Shown: positions 1 to 8,851, counted from the stretch's first letter. The stretch: 64,000 bases of DNA from Phycisphaerales bacterium (GCA_020853975.1 JADYXW010000010.1:1-64000); one strand, 5' to 3'. Made by a program: numbers and translations. Notes: a model not told the origin generated them from the letters alone.

Positions 1-683
1 TACTTCTGCCCCGGCTTCTTCACGTTCCCGGGCAGCGCGTTCTTCGTCACGCCCTTGAACCGCTTCTGGTCGCCCAGCGCCAGGGGCTTCGCCGCCGGCG
101 TGCCGACCTTCCGCAGCCCCGACGCGCCCGTCGCGATGCTGTTCACATTCGCCTTCGTCGTCGGCTTCAGAGAGGGCCCCGGCGCCGGCTTCTCCAGCTT
201 CTGCAGACCCGTCGCAAAGGTCGTCTGCGACTTCACGCCCCCCGGCCCCTTCTTCATGACCATCCGCGTGTCGGTCGCCTTCGCGTTGAACGTCTCGATC
301 TTGCCGTTCGGCTGCTTCTGCGCCACCTTCACGATGGGCGAGGTCCGGGCCCCGATCGCGTTCGCGTTGAACGGCGCGTTCACAGCCTTCTTGTTGTGCA
401 TCGCGCCCTGACCCACCTGGGTCTTCGTCGTCGTCGCCGCCTTGGTCTGCAGCACCGACGCCGCCGCCTTGTTCTGATCGTGCTTCGTCAGAAAACTCGT
501 CGCGGTGCCCCCCGACGCCTGCCCGCTGGTGACCCGGTTCTTCAGCCCCTGGTGAGACATCCCCACGTGCTGCGAGCGGTTGTGCGCGCCCTGCGTGTCG
601 GACTTGTTCAGAAAGGCGCTGGCGTTCTGGGTTGCGTTGGGCTTGTTCGGGGTGCCGCGGGGAGCACGTGGAGCCTGTGACAT
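1..683 (-). CDS. basic low-complexity protein of unknown function, possibly cut at its 3' end
   Basis: An open frame starts with ATG at 683-681 and stays open for 227 codons to the left edge. The last two bases in frame are TA, so the next codon may be a stop just outside the window. The product is rich in Lys, Ala, Thr, Asn and Gln, strongly basic, with no membrane segment or signal peptide, and is probably disordered. Two related 13-residue segments, ASAFLNKSDTQGA (21-33) and ATSFLTKHDQNKA (61-73), suggest internal duplication. Codon choice (G/C at third positions) fits a real gene better than the opposite frames at 55-411 and 580-2043. It is divergent from the gene at 836. I do not recognise the family and assign no function. 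Confidence 0.6.
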   Translation of the reverse strand, partial: MSQAPRAPRGTPNKPNATQNASAFLNKSDTQGAHNRSQHVGMSHQGLKNRVTSGQASGGTATSFLTKHDQNKAAASVLQTKAATTTKTQVGQGAMHNKKAVNAPFNANAIGARTSPIVKVAQKQPNGKIETFNAKATDTRMVMKKGPGGVKSQTTFATGLQKLEKPAPGPSLKPTTKANVNSIATGASGLRKVGTPAAKPLALGDQKRFKGVTKNALPGNVKKPGQK

Positions 684-835
684 GGTGCACTCGAGCGCGA
701 TCATGCTGAACCGAGCAGGCCTCGCGCACGCCCGCTCGAGGTGTTCTCGACGCGGCCCCAGCATACCCGAACGGCCCCGCCCGCGGAACGCTCCTTTGGC
801 GAATCCCCGAGGCGTTGCCCGCCAACAATCCGCAT
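684..835. other. divergent intergenic region
   Basis: This 152-base gap separates two divergent genes and must hold promoters for both. A TATGCT hexamer reads on the minus strand near 750-755, but I see no convincing -35 partner. No repeat or strong hairpin stands out. Confidence 0.3.
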
Positions 836-2113
836 ATGAACATCCCCAGCGCTTCCGCCTGGCTGATCACGCTCTGCGCCGCGAGCCTTGCCGCCGCCCA
901 GCCGGCCGCCCACCCCGCCCCCAGCCAGCCCGCAGCCCCGCCCCTGGATTGGAAGGCCCTCGAGTCGCCCCTTGTCCGAAACCACGTTCAACTGACCTCC
1001 CGCGCCCAGTTCGTCCGCGCAGGCGAGCAGTACTTCTCCGCCGATGGCAAGTGGGTCGTCTTCCAGGCCGTCGCCACACCCGCACAGGGCGCCGAGCCCG
1101 ACCCCTTCTACGCCATGTACGCCGCCCGCCTCGACGCCTTCCGCGACGGCACCCCCACCCATCTCGCCGGGATCACCCGCGTCAGCCCTCCCGGCAGCGC
1201 CAACACCTGCGGCTGGTTCCACCCCAAGGAGCCCTGGCGCATCCTCATGGGCTCCACCCTCACAAGGCCCTCCGACGATCAGAAGTCCGGCTTCCAGGTC
1301 GGCGCCCGCAAGTACGTCTGGATGTTCCCAAAGGAAATGGAAATCGTCGAGACGTTCTTCGCCCCCGCGTGGGACGCCAAGCCCGACGCTCCAAAGCCTG
1401 CGCTCGCGACCTCCCCCGCCGCCACGCTCTTCTCCCGCCCCAACTACGACGCCGAGTGCTCCTGGGACTCCTCTGGCCGCTTCGTCCTCTACGCCCACAT
1501 CGAGGACGAGCTCGCCATGGGCCGCCCCGACGCCAACCTCTATATCCACGACACCAAGACCGGGAAGGACCACGCCATCGTCACCGCGCCCGGCTACGAC
1601 GGCGGGCCCTTCTTCTCCCCCGACAACCGCATGATCTGCTACCGCTCCGACCGAAAGGGAGACGACCTCCTCCAGCTCTTCGTCGCAACCCTCAAGTTCG
1701 AGACGGACGCCGATGGAGTCGAGGTCCCGGTCGGCATCGAACGCGAGTTCCAGATCACCGACAACGGCCACGTCAACTGGGCCCCCTACTGGCACCCCTC
1801 GGGCAACTTCATCGTCTACGGCAGCAGCGAGGAAGGCCACCAGAACTACGAGGTCTTCGCCGTCGAAGTCAGCAAGGACCAGCTCGCCAGCGCCGCCAAG
1901 GCCGCAGACGGCGCAACCGTGCCCGTCCCGGCCCGGCGGCAGCGCGTCACCTTCGCCGACGGCGCCGATGTCCTGCCCGTCTTCTCACCCGACGGCCGCT
2001 GGATGATGTGGACCAGCCAGCGCGCACCCAAGGCCGAAGGTGAATCCCGCCCCAGCAGCCAGATCTGGATCGCCGAGTGGACGGGCGGGGCGTCCCTCTC
2101 CAAGGAGAAATAG
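836..2113 (+). CDS. secreted TolB-like (PD40) beta-propeller protein
   Basis: This 425-residue protein begins with a signal peptide (MNIPSASAWLITLCAASLAAA, cleavage after AQ or thereabouts). It carries repeated WD40-like/PD40 blades with the pattern FSPDG or SWDSSG, for example at 'FFSPDNR', 'YWHPSGN' and 'VFSPDGRWMMWTS'. Such propellers, related to TolB and to the N-terminal part of S9 peptidases, act outside the cytoplasm, usually as protein-interaction platforms. No peptidase domain follows, so it is not a full S9 enzyme. I chose ATG 836 over an in-frame TTG at 815 because the signal peptide then starts cleanly. The next gene follows after 3 bases and is probably cotranscribed. The exact role is unknown. 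Confidence 0.75.
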   Translation: MNIPSASAWLITLCAASLAAAQPAAHPAPSQPAAPPLDWKALESPLVRNHVQLTSRAQFVRAGEQYFSADGKWVVFQAVATPAQGAEPDPFYAMYAARLDAFRDGTPTHLAGITRVSPPGSANTCGWFHPKEPWRILMGSTLTRPSDDQKSGFQVGARKYVWMFPKEMEIVETFFAPAWDAKPDAPKPALATSPAATLFSRPNYDAECSWDSSGRFVLYAHIEDELAMGRPDANLYIHDTKTGKDHAIVTAPGYDGGPFFSPDNRMICYRSDRKGDDLLQLFVATLKFETDADGVEVPVGIEREFQITDNGHVNWAPYWHPSGNFIVYGSSEEGHQNYEVFAVEVSKDQLASAAKAADGATVPVPARRQRVTFADGADVLPVFSPDGRWMMWTSQRAPKAEGESRPSSQIWIAEWTGGASLSKEK

Positions 2114-2116
2114 CCG

Positions 2117-2548
2117 TTGGACTCCCTCTTCGGCGACATCCGGCCCCGCTCGCTCGACGGCGACGACCGCCTTCTCGCCGCCTACGTCGAGGTCGGCCGC
2201 ACGCTCGACGACCTGCCCTACACCGAAGAGTTCGAGAAACTGGTGGCGGTGCTCGGAGGTGAGGGGGCCGTCGCTCGCCGTGAGGTGCTGCATCGGCTCC
2301 AGAACCTCCGGAAGGCGACCAGGCTGCCGCGACTGGGCCGCGCCGCGAGCCCAAGCATCAAGGTGACCCAGGACGAAGAGTCGCTGCTGGTGGCCCTCGT
2401 CACCGAGCAGGCCGGCACGCTCGGCCAGCGCGACCAGCTTGTCTACGACCCGCGCTTCGACACGCTCACCGAGCGCTTCAACGCGCGCACCGGACGCAGC
2501 CTCAGCCGCCACGATCTGTGGAGGCTGGTGGCGAAGCTCTCCAAATGA
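2117..2548 (+). CDS. small protein of unknown function
   Basis: A 143-residue, charged, soluble protein with no signal peptide or membrane segment. The start is TTG at 2117, supported by AAGGAG at 2102-2107 ten bases upstream and by lying 3 bases after the previous stop, which suggests translational coupling. The C-terminal 50 residues (DPRFDTLTERFNARTGRSLS and the following DLWRLVAKL) look like a compact helical domain. I do not recognise the family. Its last 47 bases overlap the 3' end of the convergent PAP2 gene. Confidence 0.6.
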   Translation: MDSLFGDIRPRSLDGDDRLLAAYVEVGRTLDDLPYTEEFEKLVAVLGGEGAVARREVLHRLQNLRKATRLPRLGRAASPSIKVTQDEESLLVALVTEQAGTLGQRDQLVYDPRFDTLTERFNARTGRSLSRHDLWRLVAKLSK

Positions 2549-3269
2549 CCAGGAACAGCAGCGTCGACGCCGCGTACCCGAGCGCCCCGCCCACGACGAC
2601 GTCCGACGGGTAGTGGGCCCCCAGCACCACCCGCGAGACCCCCACGACCACGACCCAGGGCCACACCAGCGGCCCGAGCCGAGGCTGCACTCGCACCAGC
2701 GCCACCGCGAGCGCCGCGGCAGCCAGCGTGTGGCTGGAGGGCATCGAGGCCAAATCGGACGAGATGCCCCCCCACACCTCCCAGGAGTGCCGCGGCACGT
2801 GGGTCCACTCGCCGTCCACGAGCCTCGGGAGCGGGTAGGTTCTCAGCGGCCCGGCGAACCACAGCGTCGAGTCGAAGCCCTGCTGGGCGTGGCCTCCGAG
2901 GATGATCGACGGGCGCGGCCTGCCCACGAGCATCTTGAGGGCGTGGGCGAGGAGGTTGACACCGACCAGCACGCCGATGATGCCGGGAAGGCGTCTGCGG
3001 TTGCCGGGGTCCAGGAGGCAGACCAGCAGCAGCGCGATGAGGCAGGTGGTGAGGTCTCCGAACTGCTGGAGCAACTCGAGGGATCGGCGGAGATCGCCGC
3101 CCAGCGCGAGGCTCTGCCCGGGCTGGAAGCGGCGGCAGAACTCGGCCACGGGCTGGTCGAGGGGCAGGAGCGCGGCGCCGGCGGCAAGGCCGAGCGCGAG
3201 GACAAGCCACGGGCGGCGCTTGGACCGGGTCGGGGTATAGTCGCGGGCGATGTTTGGAGCTGGTGTCAC
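2502..3269 (-). CDS. PAP2-family membrane phosphatase
   Basis: This 255-residue integral membrane protein belongs to the type 2 phosphatidic acid phosphatase family, which removes phosphate from lipid phosphates such as phosphatidate or undecaprenyl diphosphate. All three family motifs are visible: KMLVGRPRP at 112-120, MPSSHT at 176-181 and SRVVLGAHYPSD at 212-223, giving the catalytic His180, His219 and Asp223. About five to six hydrophobic helices surround them. The start is uncertain. GTG at 3269 gives a normal length but overlaps the divergent glycosyltransferase start by 20 bases; the frame is open further upstream but looks non-coding there. Substrate cannot be told from sequence. Its neighbour on the other strand is a lipid-linked-sugar type transferase, which fits an undecaprenyl-phosphate role (inference). 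Confidence 0.85.
   Translation of the reverse strand: MTPAPNIARDYTPTRSKRRPWLVLALGLAAGAALLPLDQPVAEFCRRFQPGQSLALGGDLRRSLELLQQFGDLTTCLIALLLVCLLDPGNRRRLPGIIGVLVGVNLLAHALKMLVGRPRPSIILGGHAQQGFDSTLWFAGPLRTYPLPRLVDGEWTHVPRHSWEVWGGISSDLASMPSSHTLAAAALAVALVRVQPRLGPLVWPWVVVVGVSRVVLGAHYPSDVVVGGALGYAASTLLFLVIWRASPPASTDRGG
3236..3241 (+). promoter_or_regulatory. -10 hexamer TATAGT close to the start codon
   Basis: TATAGT ends 8 bases before the ATG at 3250, and no Shine-Dalgarno lies between them. Transcription would begin at or next to the start codon, giving a leaderless mRNA. Confidence 0.5.
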
Positions 3270-5094
3270 GAGAAGCGAGTCGGGCTGGCGGCCGGGCGTG
3301 ATGCTGGTGCTGCTGTGTCTCGCAGTGTATGTGCCCGGGCTGCGGGCGCTCCCGACTGTGGACCGGGACGAGGCTCGGTTCGCGCAGGCCAGCCGCCAGA
3401 TGTTCGAGGCGGCGGCGTGGCCCGAGGCGAGGCTGGACCGGCGGGTGGCGGAGTCCGGCGCGCCGCTGGGCGCGCACGCGGGGGGTTGGGCGGTGCCGAT
3501 GGTGGAGAACCGGCCCCGGCTGAACAAGCCGCCGCTGATCTACTGGCTGCAGGTCGCGAGCGCCTGGGCGTGCACGGGGGGCGAGCCGGGGCTCGACGCG
3601 ATCTGGATGTACCGCCTGCCCTCGGCGCTCGCGGGGATCGCGTGCGTGCTGATGTGCTGGCGTTGGGGGCTGGAGCTTTTCGGCGGGCGTGCCGGCTGGC
3701 TGGCGGCGGCGCTGCTCGCGCTCTGCCCCGTGTTTGTGTGGGAGGCACACCAAGCCCGCGCGGACATGGTGCTGGTGGCGTTCACGCTCCTCGCGTGCTG
3801 GATGCTCTGGCGGGTGTGGCGGGCGCACCGGCTGGGGCGGCCCGCGGGGGGCGCGCTCTGGCTCATGTGGACGGCGGTCGGGCTCGGGGTGCTCACGAAG
3901 GGACCGATGACGCCCCTGGTCGTCGCGGGCGCCACGCTTGCCCTGTGCGTCGTAACGGGCAGCGCGCGGTTCCTCTGGCGCGTACGGCCTCTGGCGGGCG
4001 TGGCGATCGTCGGCGCCCTCGCGCTGCCCTGGTTGTGGATCACGGGGGAGCGCATCGGGTGGCACACCTACGCGGCGATTGTCTCGAGGGAGGTGCTGGG
4101 GCGGAGCGTCGAGGCGGCGGAGGGTCACTCGGGCCCGCCCGGGTACTACGTGCTCGTGATGCTGGTGACGCTGGGGCCGGGCGTGCTCTTTGCGGCGGCG
4201 GGGCTTGCACGGGGCTTTGCGAGGGGGATGCCCGCGGGGCAGGCTCGCGCGGGCTCGGCGTGGGTGCGGCTTCGGGCGCGCGTGGGCACGATCGGCCCGG
4301 GGCGGGATGCGGAGCTGTTCCTGCTCTGCACGATCGTGCCGGCGTGGTGGGTGCTCGAGGTGGTGTCGACGAAGCTGCCCCACTACACGATGGCGCTGTA
4401 TCCGCCCCTGCTGCTTCTGACCGGGCGCGCGGCGCTCTCGTGGCGATGGAGGCATCGGGGATGGCTGTCCACGCGGCTGGGGCTTCTGGTGGTGCACGCG
4501 AGCAACGCGGGGGTGATCGTGGTCGTCGCTGCGGCGGCGGGCGTGGGGCTGCTGGCGGGATTGGGAGAGGCGGGGCCCCGGAGTCTGTTCGCGGGCGCGT
4601 GCGTTGGGGCGGGGGTCTCGCTGATGATCTACTACGTGTGGCGGGCGCTGGGGCGCGTGCGGTCCCGCGACTGGCTGGGGTTGCTGCGGCTGAACATGCT
4701 GATCGCCGGGATGGGGATGACGGGGCTGATGCTCGCGCTGCCCCGGGTGCGTGGCGCGTGGGTCGTGCACGGGCTGTGCGCAAAGCTGCGGGACGTGGAG
4801 GGGGGGCGCGCGCGCCCGATCGCGTTCGTGAAGCTGCACGAGGACAGCACGGTGTTCGAACTCCGAGGCCGCGCGGATTGGGTGGACGAGCACGAGCTGA
4901 AGGCGTGGCTGCGTGCGAATCCGGGTGGGCTGGTGGTGCTGCCGCCGGGAGCGGCGGACCGCTGGCCCCCTCTGGGCAGGGTCTCGGGGGTGAGGGGATT
5001 CAACTACTCGAAGGGCGAGTCGGGCGAATGGGTGATCGTGGAGCAGTCGCGAGAGATCCCGGGGCCGCCCTGGGGCGAGGGGGCCGAGCGGTGA
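3250..5094 (+). CDS. GT39/ArnT-like membrane glycosyltransferase
   Basis: A 614-residue polytopic membrane protein of the dolichyl-phosphate-mannose-protein mannosyltransferase/ArnT superfamily (GT-C fold). Such enzymes move a sugar from a lipid carrier to lipid A or protein on the outer face of the membrane. The signature acidic loop after the first helix is present (PTVDRDEARFAQASRQM, about residues 37-53). About a dozen hydrophobic segments follow, then a soluble C-terminal region from about residue 510. The start ATG 3250 has a -10 hexamer directly upstream; a later in-frame ATG at 3301 is less likely. Its stop overlaps the truB start by GTGA, so the two are probably cotranscribed. Acceptor and donor sugar are unknown. 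Confidence 0.8.
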   Translation: MFGAGVTRSESGWRPGVMLVLLCLAVYVPGLRALPTVDRDEARFAQASRQMFEAAAWPEARLDRRVAESGAPLGAHAGGWAVPMVENRPRLNKPPLIYWLQVASAWACTGGEPGLDAIWMYRLPSALAGIACVLMCWRWGLELFGGRAGWLAAALLALCPVFVWEAHQARADMVLVAFTLLACWMLWRVWRAHRLGRPAGGALWLMWTAVGLGVLTKGPMTPLVVAGATLALCVVTGSARFLWRVRPLAGVAIVGALALPWLWITGERIGWHTYAAIVSREVLGRSVEAAEGHSGPPGYYVLVMLVTLGPGVLFAAAGLARGFARGMPAGQARAGSAWVRLRARVGTIGPGRDAELFLLCTIVPAWWVLEVVSTKLPHYTMALYPPLLLLTGRAALSWRWRHRGWLSTRLGLLVVHASNAGVIVVVAAAAGVGLLAGLGEAGPRSLFAGACVGAGVSLMIYYVWRALGRVRSRDWLGLLRLNMLIAGMGMTGLMLALPRVRGAWVVHGLCAKLRDVEGGRARPIAFVKLHEDSTVFELRGRADWVDEHELKAWLRANPGGLVVLPPGAADRWPPLGRVSGVRGFNYSKGESGEWVIVEQSREIPGPPWGEGAER

Positions 5095-5804
5095 CGGAGG
5101 CGGACCCGCTGCAAGGGATGCTGATCATCGACAAGCCCACGGGCTGGACGTCGATGGACGTGTGCGCGCGGGTGCGGGCGAGGCTGCGGCGGGGCGGGGC
5201 GCCGAAGCGGGTCAAGGTCGGGCACACTGGCACGCTGGATCCGATGGCGACGGGGGTGCTTGTGGTGCTGGTGGGTCGGGCGACGCGGCTGTGCGACCGC
5301 CTGATGGCGGACGAGAAGGTGTACGAGACCACGGTCGATCTCTCGAAGCGGTCGAGCACGGACGACGCGGAGGGGGCGATCGAGGAGGTCTCGCTGCTGC
5401 GCGCGCCGACGGACGCGGACGTGCGGGAGACGCTCGCCCGGTTCGAGGGGACGATCCAGCAGCGCCCGCCCGCGTTCTCGGCGCTGCACGTCGGTGGGCG
5501 ACGCGCGTACGACCTGGCACGGGAGGGCAGGCCGGTGGACCTGCCCGCTCGGCCCGTGCGGATCGACCGGATCGAACTGCTGGCGTATTCCTTTCCGAAT
5601 CTGTTGATCCGCGTCACGTGCGGCAAGGGGACCTATGTCCGCAGCCTCGGGCGGGACATCGGCGCGGCCCTGGGCGCCGGCGGCATGCTCACGGCCCTGA
5701 GGCGGACACGCGTCGGGCCGTATGACCTCTCGATGTCGCGCTCGCCCGACAACCTTCCCGAAGAACTCGGGCAGGGGGACCTCTTGCCGGCGCCGGTGTT
5801 CTAG
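5091..5804 (+). CDS. truB: tRNA pseudouridine(55) synthase TruB
   Basis: TruB converts U55 of the tRNA T-loop to pseudouridine in the cytoplasm. The 237-residue product has the catalytic motif GHTGTLDPMATG at 44-55 with Asp50 as nucleophile, the N-terminal LIIDKPTGWTS, the tyrosine-bearing KVYETTV segment, and the late motif GKGTYVRSLGRDIG. It is short for the family because the C-terminal PUA-like domain is missing or reduced, as in some bacterial forms. The start is GTG 5091, which overlaps the upstream stop by GTGA and places the KPTGWTS motif at the normal distance. Usual partners (infB, rbfA, ribF) are not next to it. Confidence 0.95.
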   Translation: MTEADPLQGMLIIDKPTGWTSMDVCARVRARLRRGGAPKRVKVGHTGTLDPMATGVLVVLVGRATRLCDRLMADEKVYETTVDLSKRSSTDDAEGAIEEVSLLRAPTDADVRETLARFEGTIQQRPPAFSALHVGGRRAYDLAREGRPVDLPARPVRIDRIELLAYSFPNLLIRVTCGKGTYVRSLGRDIGAALGAGGMLTALRRTRVGPYDLSMSRSPDNLPEELGQGDLLPAPVF

Positions 5805-5817
5805 CGGGCGCGTTGGT

Positions 5818-6978
5818 TCACGTGTAGTCCGCGTCGTTTTGTTCCGGAACCTCGGTCGGAGCTGCCGCGGCGGGGCCCGGGGTCCAGAGTTCTTCGACGT
5901 CCTGGCCATCGCAGACCCGGCGCATGAGAAGGAACTGGACCGTCCCGCCGCAGAACCAGAAGCTGACGAGGAAGGCGCCGATCCCGAGCCGGAGGAGAGA
6001 GGACCAGAACGCGATAAGCGCGGCAGCGGCCTTGGGCGACCAGCCCTCGGGCGCCGGGCCCTCGCCGGCGGCGGCGCGGCGGAAGGCCTCGGCCCCCGGC
6101 TCCGCAACCCAGGCGGTGGCGGCGTTGGCGCACGCGGAGATGGCGCCCTCGATGATCCAGTGGAGGACCAGCGTGAGCACCACGGCCTGCGCGATGAGGA
6201 TCGCGCCGTAGGCGATGAGCCGCAGGGGTCTGGCGAGCGCGTAGGCGACGCAGCGCTGGAGGGCGTCGATGGCGTCGGTGCCTTCGACGGCGACCGCGGG
6301 GATGAGCATGTGCATCGAGCCGAGCAGGCAGAGGCCGACCACGACACAGGCCAGAGAGAGGAGCAGGCCGGCGGGGTAGACAACCCCGACGCCGATCTGG
6401 GCGACGTGGAAGGAAAGGAGCCAGCCCACGCACGCGACGATCGCCCAGCAGAGACAGAAGGCGAGGATGGGGCCCAGCTTGATCAGAGCGGCGGAGTGCC
6501 ACTTGGAGAGCCCGAAGGCCAGGTCCGCTGTCCAGGGGCCCCGGTCGCGGAGCGAGACCTCGCGAGCGGCGGAGCGGGAGATTGCGGTGCCCAGCACGCC
6601 CCAGATCAACAGAACGGGGAGCGTGATGGCGGCGGTTGACCAGGGGAACCGCTCCGCGACAGAGGCGGGCGTTCGAGCGAGCATGTTGACGACGCCCTCC
6701 ATTACCTTGGAGGGTGAGAGCTGCATGGTCCCCTCACGGATGTCGCCTGACGCCACGACGGCGCGTGTGGCGATGATGCTGGCGGGGCCGGGCTCATCGA
6801 GCCAGAGGTCTGGGAGCCGGACGACGAGCGTGACGAGGACGAGGAGGACGGCGGCGGTGCAGAGCCTCGCAGGCCGCAAGGCGAGCGCACCCGCCCTGAG
6901 GAGCAGCGGCCAGAGGAGCGAGGAGGCGAGGTCGTCGAGGGAGGGCCCGGGCGGGCGTCTGGGGGGCTGGGGAGTCAT
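5818..6978 (-). CDS. polytopic membrane protein of unknown function
   Basis: A 386-residue protein with about six to seven hydrophobic helices: one near residues 35-55, and others near 120, 175, 205, 255 and 320. A soluble N-terminus is rich in Pro and Arg, and the acidic C-terminal tail ends in DADYT. Nothing resembles a transporter or enzyme motif I know. A CATAAT hexamer at 6985-6990 ends 6 bases before the ATG, with no Shine-Dalgarno. It converges on truB with a 13-base gap and diverges from the membrane protein gene at 7035. Confidence 0.7.
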   Translation of the reverse strand: MTPQPPRRPPGPSLDDLASSLLWPLLLRAGALALRPARLCTAAVLLVLVTLVVRLPDLWLDEPGPASIIATRAVVASGDIREGTMQLSPSKVMEGVVNMLARTPASVAERFPWSTAAITLPVLLIWGVLGTAISRSAAREVSLRDRGPWTADLAFGLSKWHSAALIKLGPILAFCLCWAIVACVGWLLSFHVAQIGVGVVYPAGLLLSLACVVVGLCLLGSMHMLIPAVAVEGTDAIDALQRCVAYALARPLRLIAYGAILIAQAVVLTLVLHWIIEGAISACANAATAWVAEPGAEAFRRAAAGEGPAPEGWSPKAAAALIAFWSSLLRLGIGAFLVSFWFCGGTVQFLLMRRVCDGQDVEELWTPGPAAAAPTEVPEQNDADYT

Positions 6979-6984
6979 GCACGG

Positions 6985-6990
6985 ATTATG
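6985..6990 (-). promoter_or_regulatory. -10 hexamer CATAAT close to the start codon
   Basis: On the minus strand CATAAT is followed by 6 bases and then the ATG at 6978, without a ribosome-binding site. It forms a divergent pair with the TACGAT at 7022-7027. Confidence 0.45.
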
Positions 6991-7021
6991 GCCGAGTGCC
7001 CGGCGGATCGCACGCGGCCCC

Positions 7022-7027
7022 CTACGA
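7022..7027 (+). promoter_or_regulatory. -10 hexamer TACGAT close to the start codon
   Basis: TACGAT ends 7 bases before the ATG at 7035, and no Shine-Dalgarno is present. This fits a leaderless transcript. Confidence 0.4.
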
Positions 7028-7034
7028 TGGGTCC

Positions 7035-7931
7035 ATGATTCGATCTTCGCTCCGATGGGTACTGATCCTGGGGTGCCTGGTGGTGCTGGGGCCGCTGGCG
7101 TTGAGGCTGACCGGGGGCCTGCGGGACGCCTCGGGTGGCCCCGCGACGACTCTCCTGGTCAACGCGACCCCCGGCCCGGCGGCGGTGGCGGGCGTGGTGT
7201 CCCTGGCACTTGCGGCGGGGGCCGGCGTGCTGGGGGGGTGGGCGTTTTCGATGGGCACGGGGCTGGCCTGCGCGGGGCTGGTGCTGGCGTGGGCCCGGTG
7301 GGGGCTTGGGACGCTGGATTCGATCGTGAGGCGGGCGGGGGATGGGTCGGACCTGACGGCGCTGGGGGTGGAGGGCTTGGCGGCGGGCCTGCTGGCGCTG
7401 GGGGTGTGCACGTTGGTGGTTGGCGTGTCGAACCGGCGACAGCCCGATGGGGGCAAGGGCCGCGGGCTGCTGGTGCTGGAGGCGGAGGGGGACTCGACCC
7501 GTCGGAATGCGACGGTTGCGGGCGTGCTCGCGGGGGCCGGTGCGGGGGCGCTGGTGATCTGGTTGTGCGCGGTGACGGAACTGCGGGGCCAAACGCTGCT
7601 GGCGGTGGTCATCGGCGGCATCGGCGCCGGCGCGGCGTCGCACCTGGTAGGAAACTCGATGCGGACAACGCTTTCGCCGGTGCCGGCGGTGGCCGGGCTG
7701 ACGCTGGTGGCGCTCGCGTCGCCGCTGGTGGCGAAGGGCATGCACGGGGATAGCGTGCTGGCGGCGGTGTTCGGGGGCAAGGTTCTGCCATTGGCGAGAC
7801 CCGTGTCTCTGGACTGGGCGGCGGGAGCGCTGCTGGGCGTGCCTGTGGGGATGGGCTGGGCGGGCGCGGTGCTGGATGTACGGGCGGCGGAGGAGCCTGC
7901 GGAATCGCAGGCGGAGGCGGCGGGGCGGTAG
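7035..7931 (+). CDS. Gly/Ala/Leu-rich membrane protein of unknown function
   Basis: A 298-residue hydrophobic protein with about eight membrane segments and short loops. The only longer soluble stretch is around residues 135-160 (SNRRQPDGGKG and following). I see no motif that ties it to a known transporter or enzyme. ATG 7035 is preferred over an upstream in-frame start at 6996 because the extra residues look non-coding and a -10 hexamer sits just before 7035. folE2 follows 56 bases later on the same strand. Confidence 0.65.
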   Translation: MIRSSLRWVLILGCLVVLGPLALRLTGGLRDASGGPATTLLVNATPGPAAVAGVVSLALAAGAGVLGGWAFSMGTGLACAGLVLAWARWGLGTLDSIVRRAGDGSDLTALGVEGLAAGLLALGVCTLVVGVSNRRQPDGGKGRGLLVLEAEGDSTRRNATVAGVLAGAGAGALVIWLCAVTELRGQTLLAVVIGGIGAGAASHLVGNSMRTTLSPVPAVAGLTLVALASPLVAKGMHGDSVLAAVFGGKVLPLARPVSLDWAAGALLGVPVGMGWAGAVLDVRAAEEPAESQAEAAGR

Positions 7932-7987
7932 CAATCCGTGGGCGGCGGGGGTGCGAAGGCACAACGAACGCAGGACGAGGAACCGTG

Positions 7988-8851
7988 ATGGCAGAGCGAG
8001 GCGTGAACAAGGGGAAGGCCCGAAGGGCGCGGGGGGCGGCGGAGCAGGCGGGCAAGGCCCGGCGCATGCCCGACGTGCAGGCGAGCGCGGACGCGAGGCG
8101 CGTGGCGATCGACAAGGTGGGCGTGAAGGCGATCACGTACCCCATCCGGCTCCGCACGCGGTGCGCCCGGACAGGCGAGGTGAGCGAGCAGACGACGGTG
8201 GCGAAGGTGAACATGTACGTCTCGCTGCCCCACACTCAGAAGGGGACGCACATGTCGCGGTTCCTGGAGGTGCTGAACCAGCACACGGCGGAGCCGATCA
8301 CGCCGGACCAGATTCCGTCCTTGACGAGGGCGATCTGCGAGCGGCTGAACGCGGAGACGGCGCACTTTCAGGCGAGCTTCACGTACTTCATCAAGAAGGA
8401 GGCGCCGGTCACGGGGCAGCCGGGGCTGATGGACTATGAGGTGGGGTTTGAGTGCACCGCCAACGGCGAGACGGACTTTGTGATGAGCGTGGCGGCACCG
8501 GCGGCGAGCCTGTGCCCTTGCAGCAAGGAGATCTCGAAGTACGGCGCGCACAACCAGCGCTGCCGCATCGAGGCGAAGGTGCGCTTCAAGGGGATGCTGT
8601 GGATCGAGGAGCTGGTGGCGCTGCTCGAGGAGGCGGCGAGCTGCCCGGTGTTCGCGGTGCTGAAGAGGCCGGACGAGAAGTACGTGACGGAGCACGCGTA
8701 CGAAAACCCGAAGTTCGTGGAGGACATCGTGCGTGACCTGGCGCTGGCGCTGAATCGCGACAAGCGGATCACGTGGTACTCGATCAGCTCGGAGAACTTC
8801 GAGAGCATCCACAATCACAATGCGTACGCGGAGATCACGCGGAGCAAGTGA
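7988..8851 (+). CDS. folE2: GTP cyclohydrolase IB (FolE2)
   Basis: FolE2 converts GTP to 7,8-dihydroneopterin triphosphate, the first step of folate (and queuosine-type deazapurine) synthesis, as a metal-flexible alternative to zinc-dependent FolE. The 287-residue product matches the COG1469 family. It has the metal-binding cysteine segment LCPCSKEISKYGAHNQRC (Cys176/Cys178), the N-terminal DKVGVKAITYPI and the C-terminal ENFESIHNHNAYAEI. The first 25 residues are a basic extension (KGKARRARGAAEQAGKARR) that is not part of the fold. GAGGAA at 7977-7982 favours ATG 7988 over the GTG one codon earlier. No other folate gene is adjacent. Confidence 0.95.
   Translation: MAERGVNKGKARRARGAAEQAGKARRMPDVQASADARRVAIDKVGVKAITYPIRLRTRCARTGEVSEQTTVAKVNMYVSLPHTQKGTHMSRFLEVLNQHTAEPITPDQIPSLTRAICERLNAETAHFQASFTYFIKKEAPVTGQPGLMDYEVGFECTANGETDFVMSVAAPAASLCPCSKEISKYGAHNQRCRIEAKVRFKGMLWIEELVALLEEAASCPVFAVLKRPDEKYVTEHAYENPKFVEDIVRDLALALNRDKRITWYSISSENFESIHNHNAYAEITRSK

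Noticed and set aside
701..1840. 379-codon minus-strand frame opposite the beta-propeller gene
   Set aside because: Val/Gly/Glu-rich with no motifs; the plus-strand gene has a signal peptide and propeller repeats.
2443..4893. 816-codon open frame on the minus strand opposite the glycosyltransferase
   Set aside because: It is extremely rich in Arg, Pro and His, has no family likeness, and mirrors the GC-rich third positions of a clear GT39 gene.
2439..5093. Long plus-strand frame reaching into truB
   Set aside because: Only the last 237 codons are real (TruB). The rest is an Arg/Gly/Ala-rich out-of-frame reading of the PAP2 and GT39 genes.
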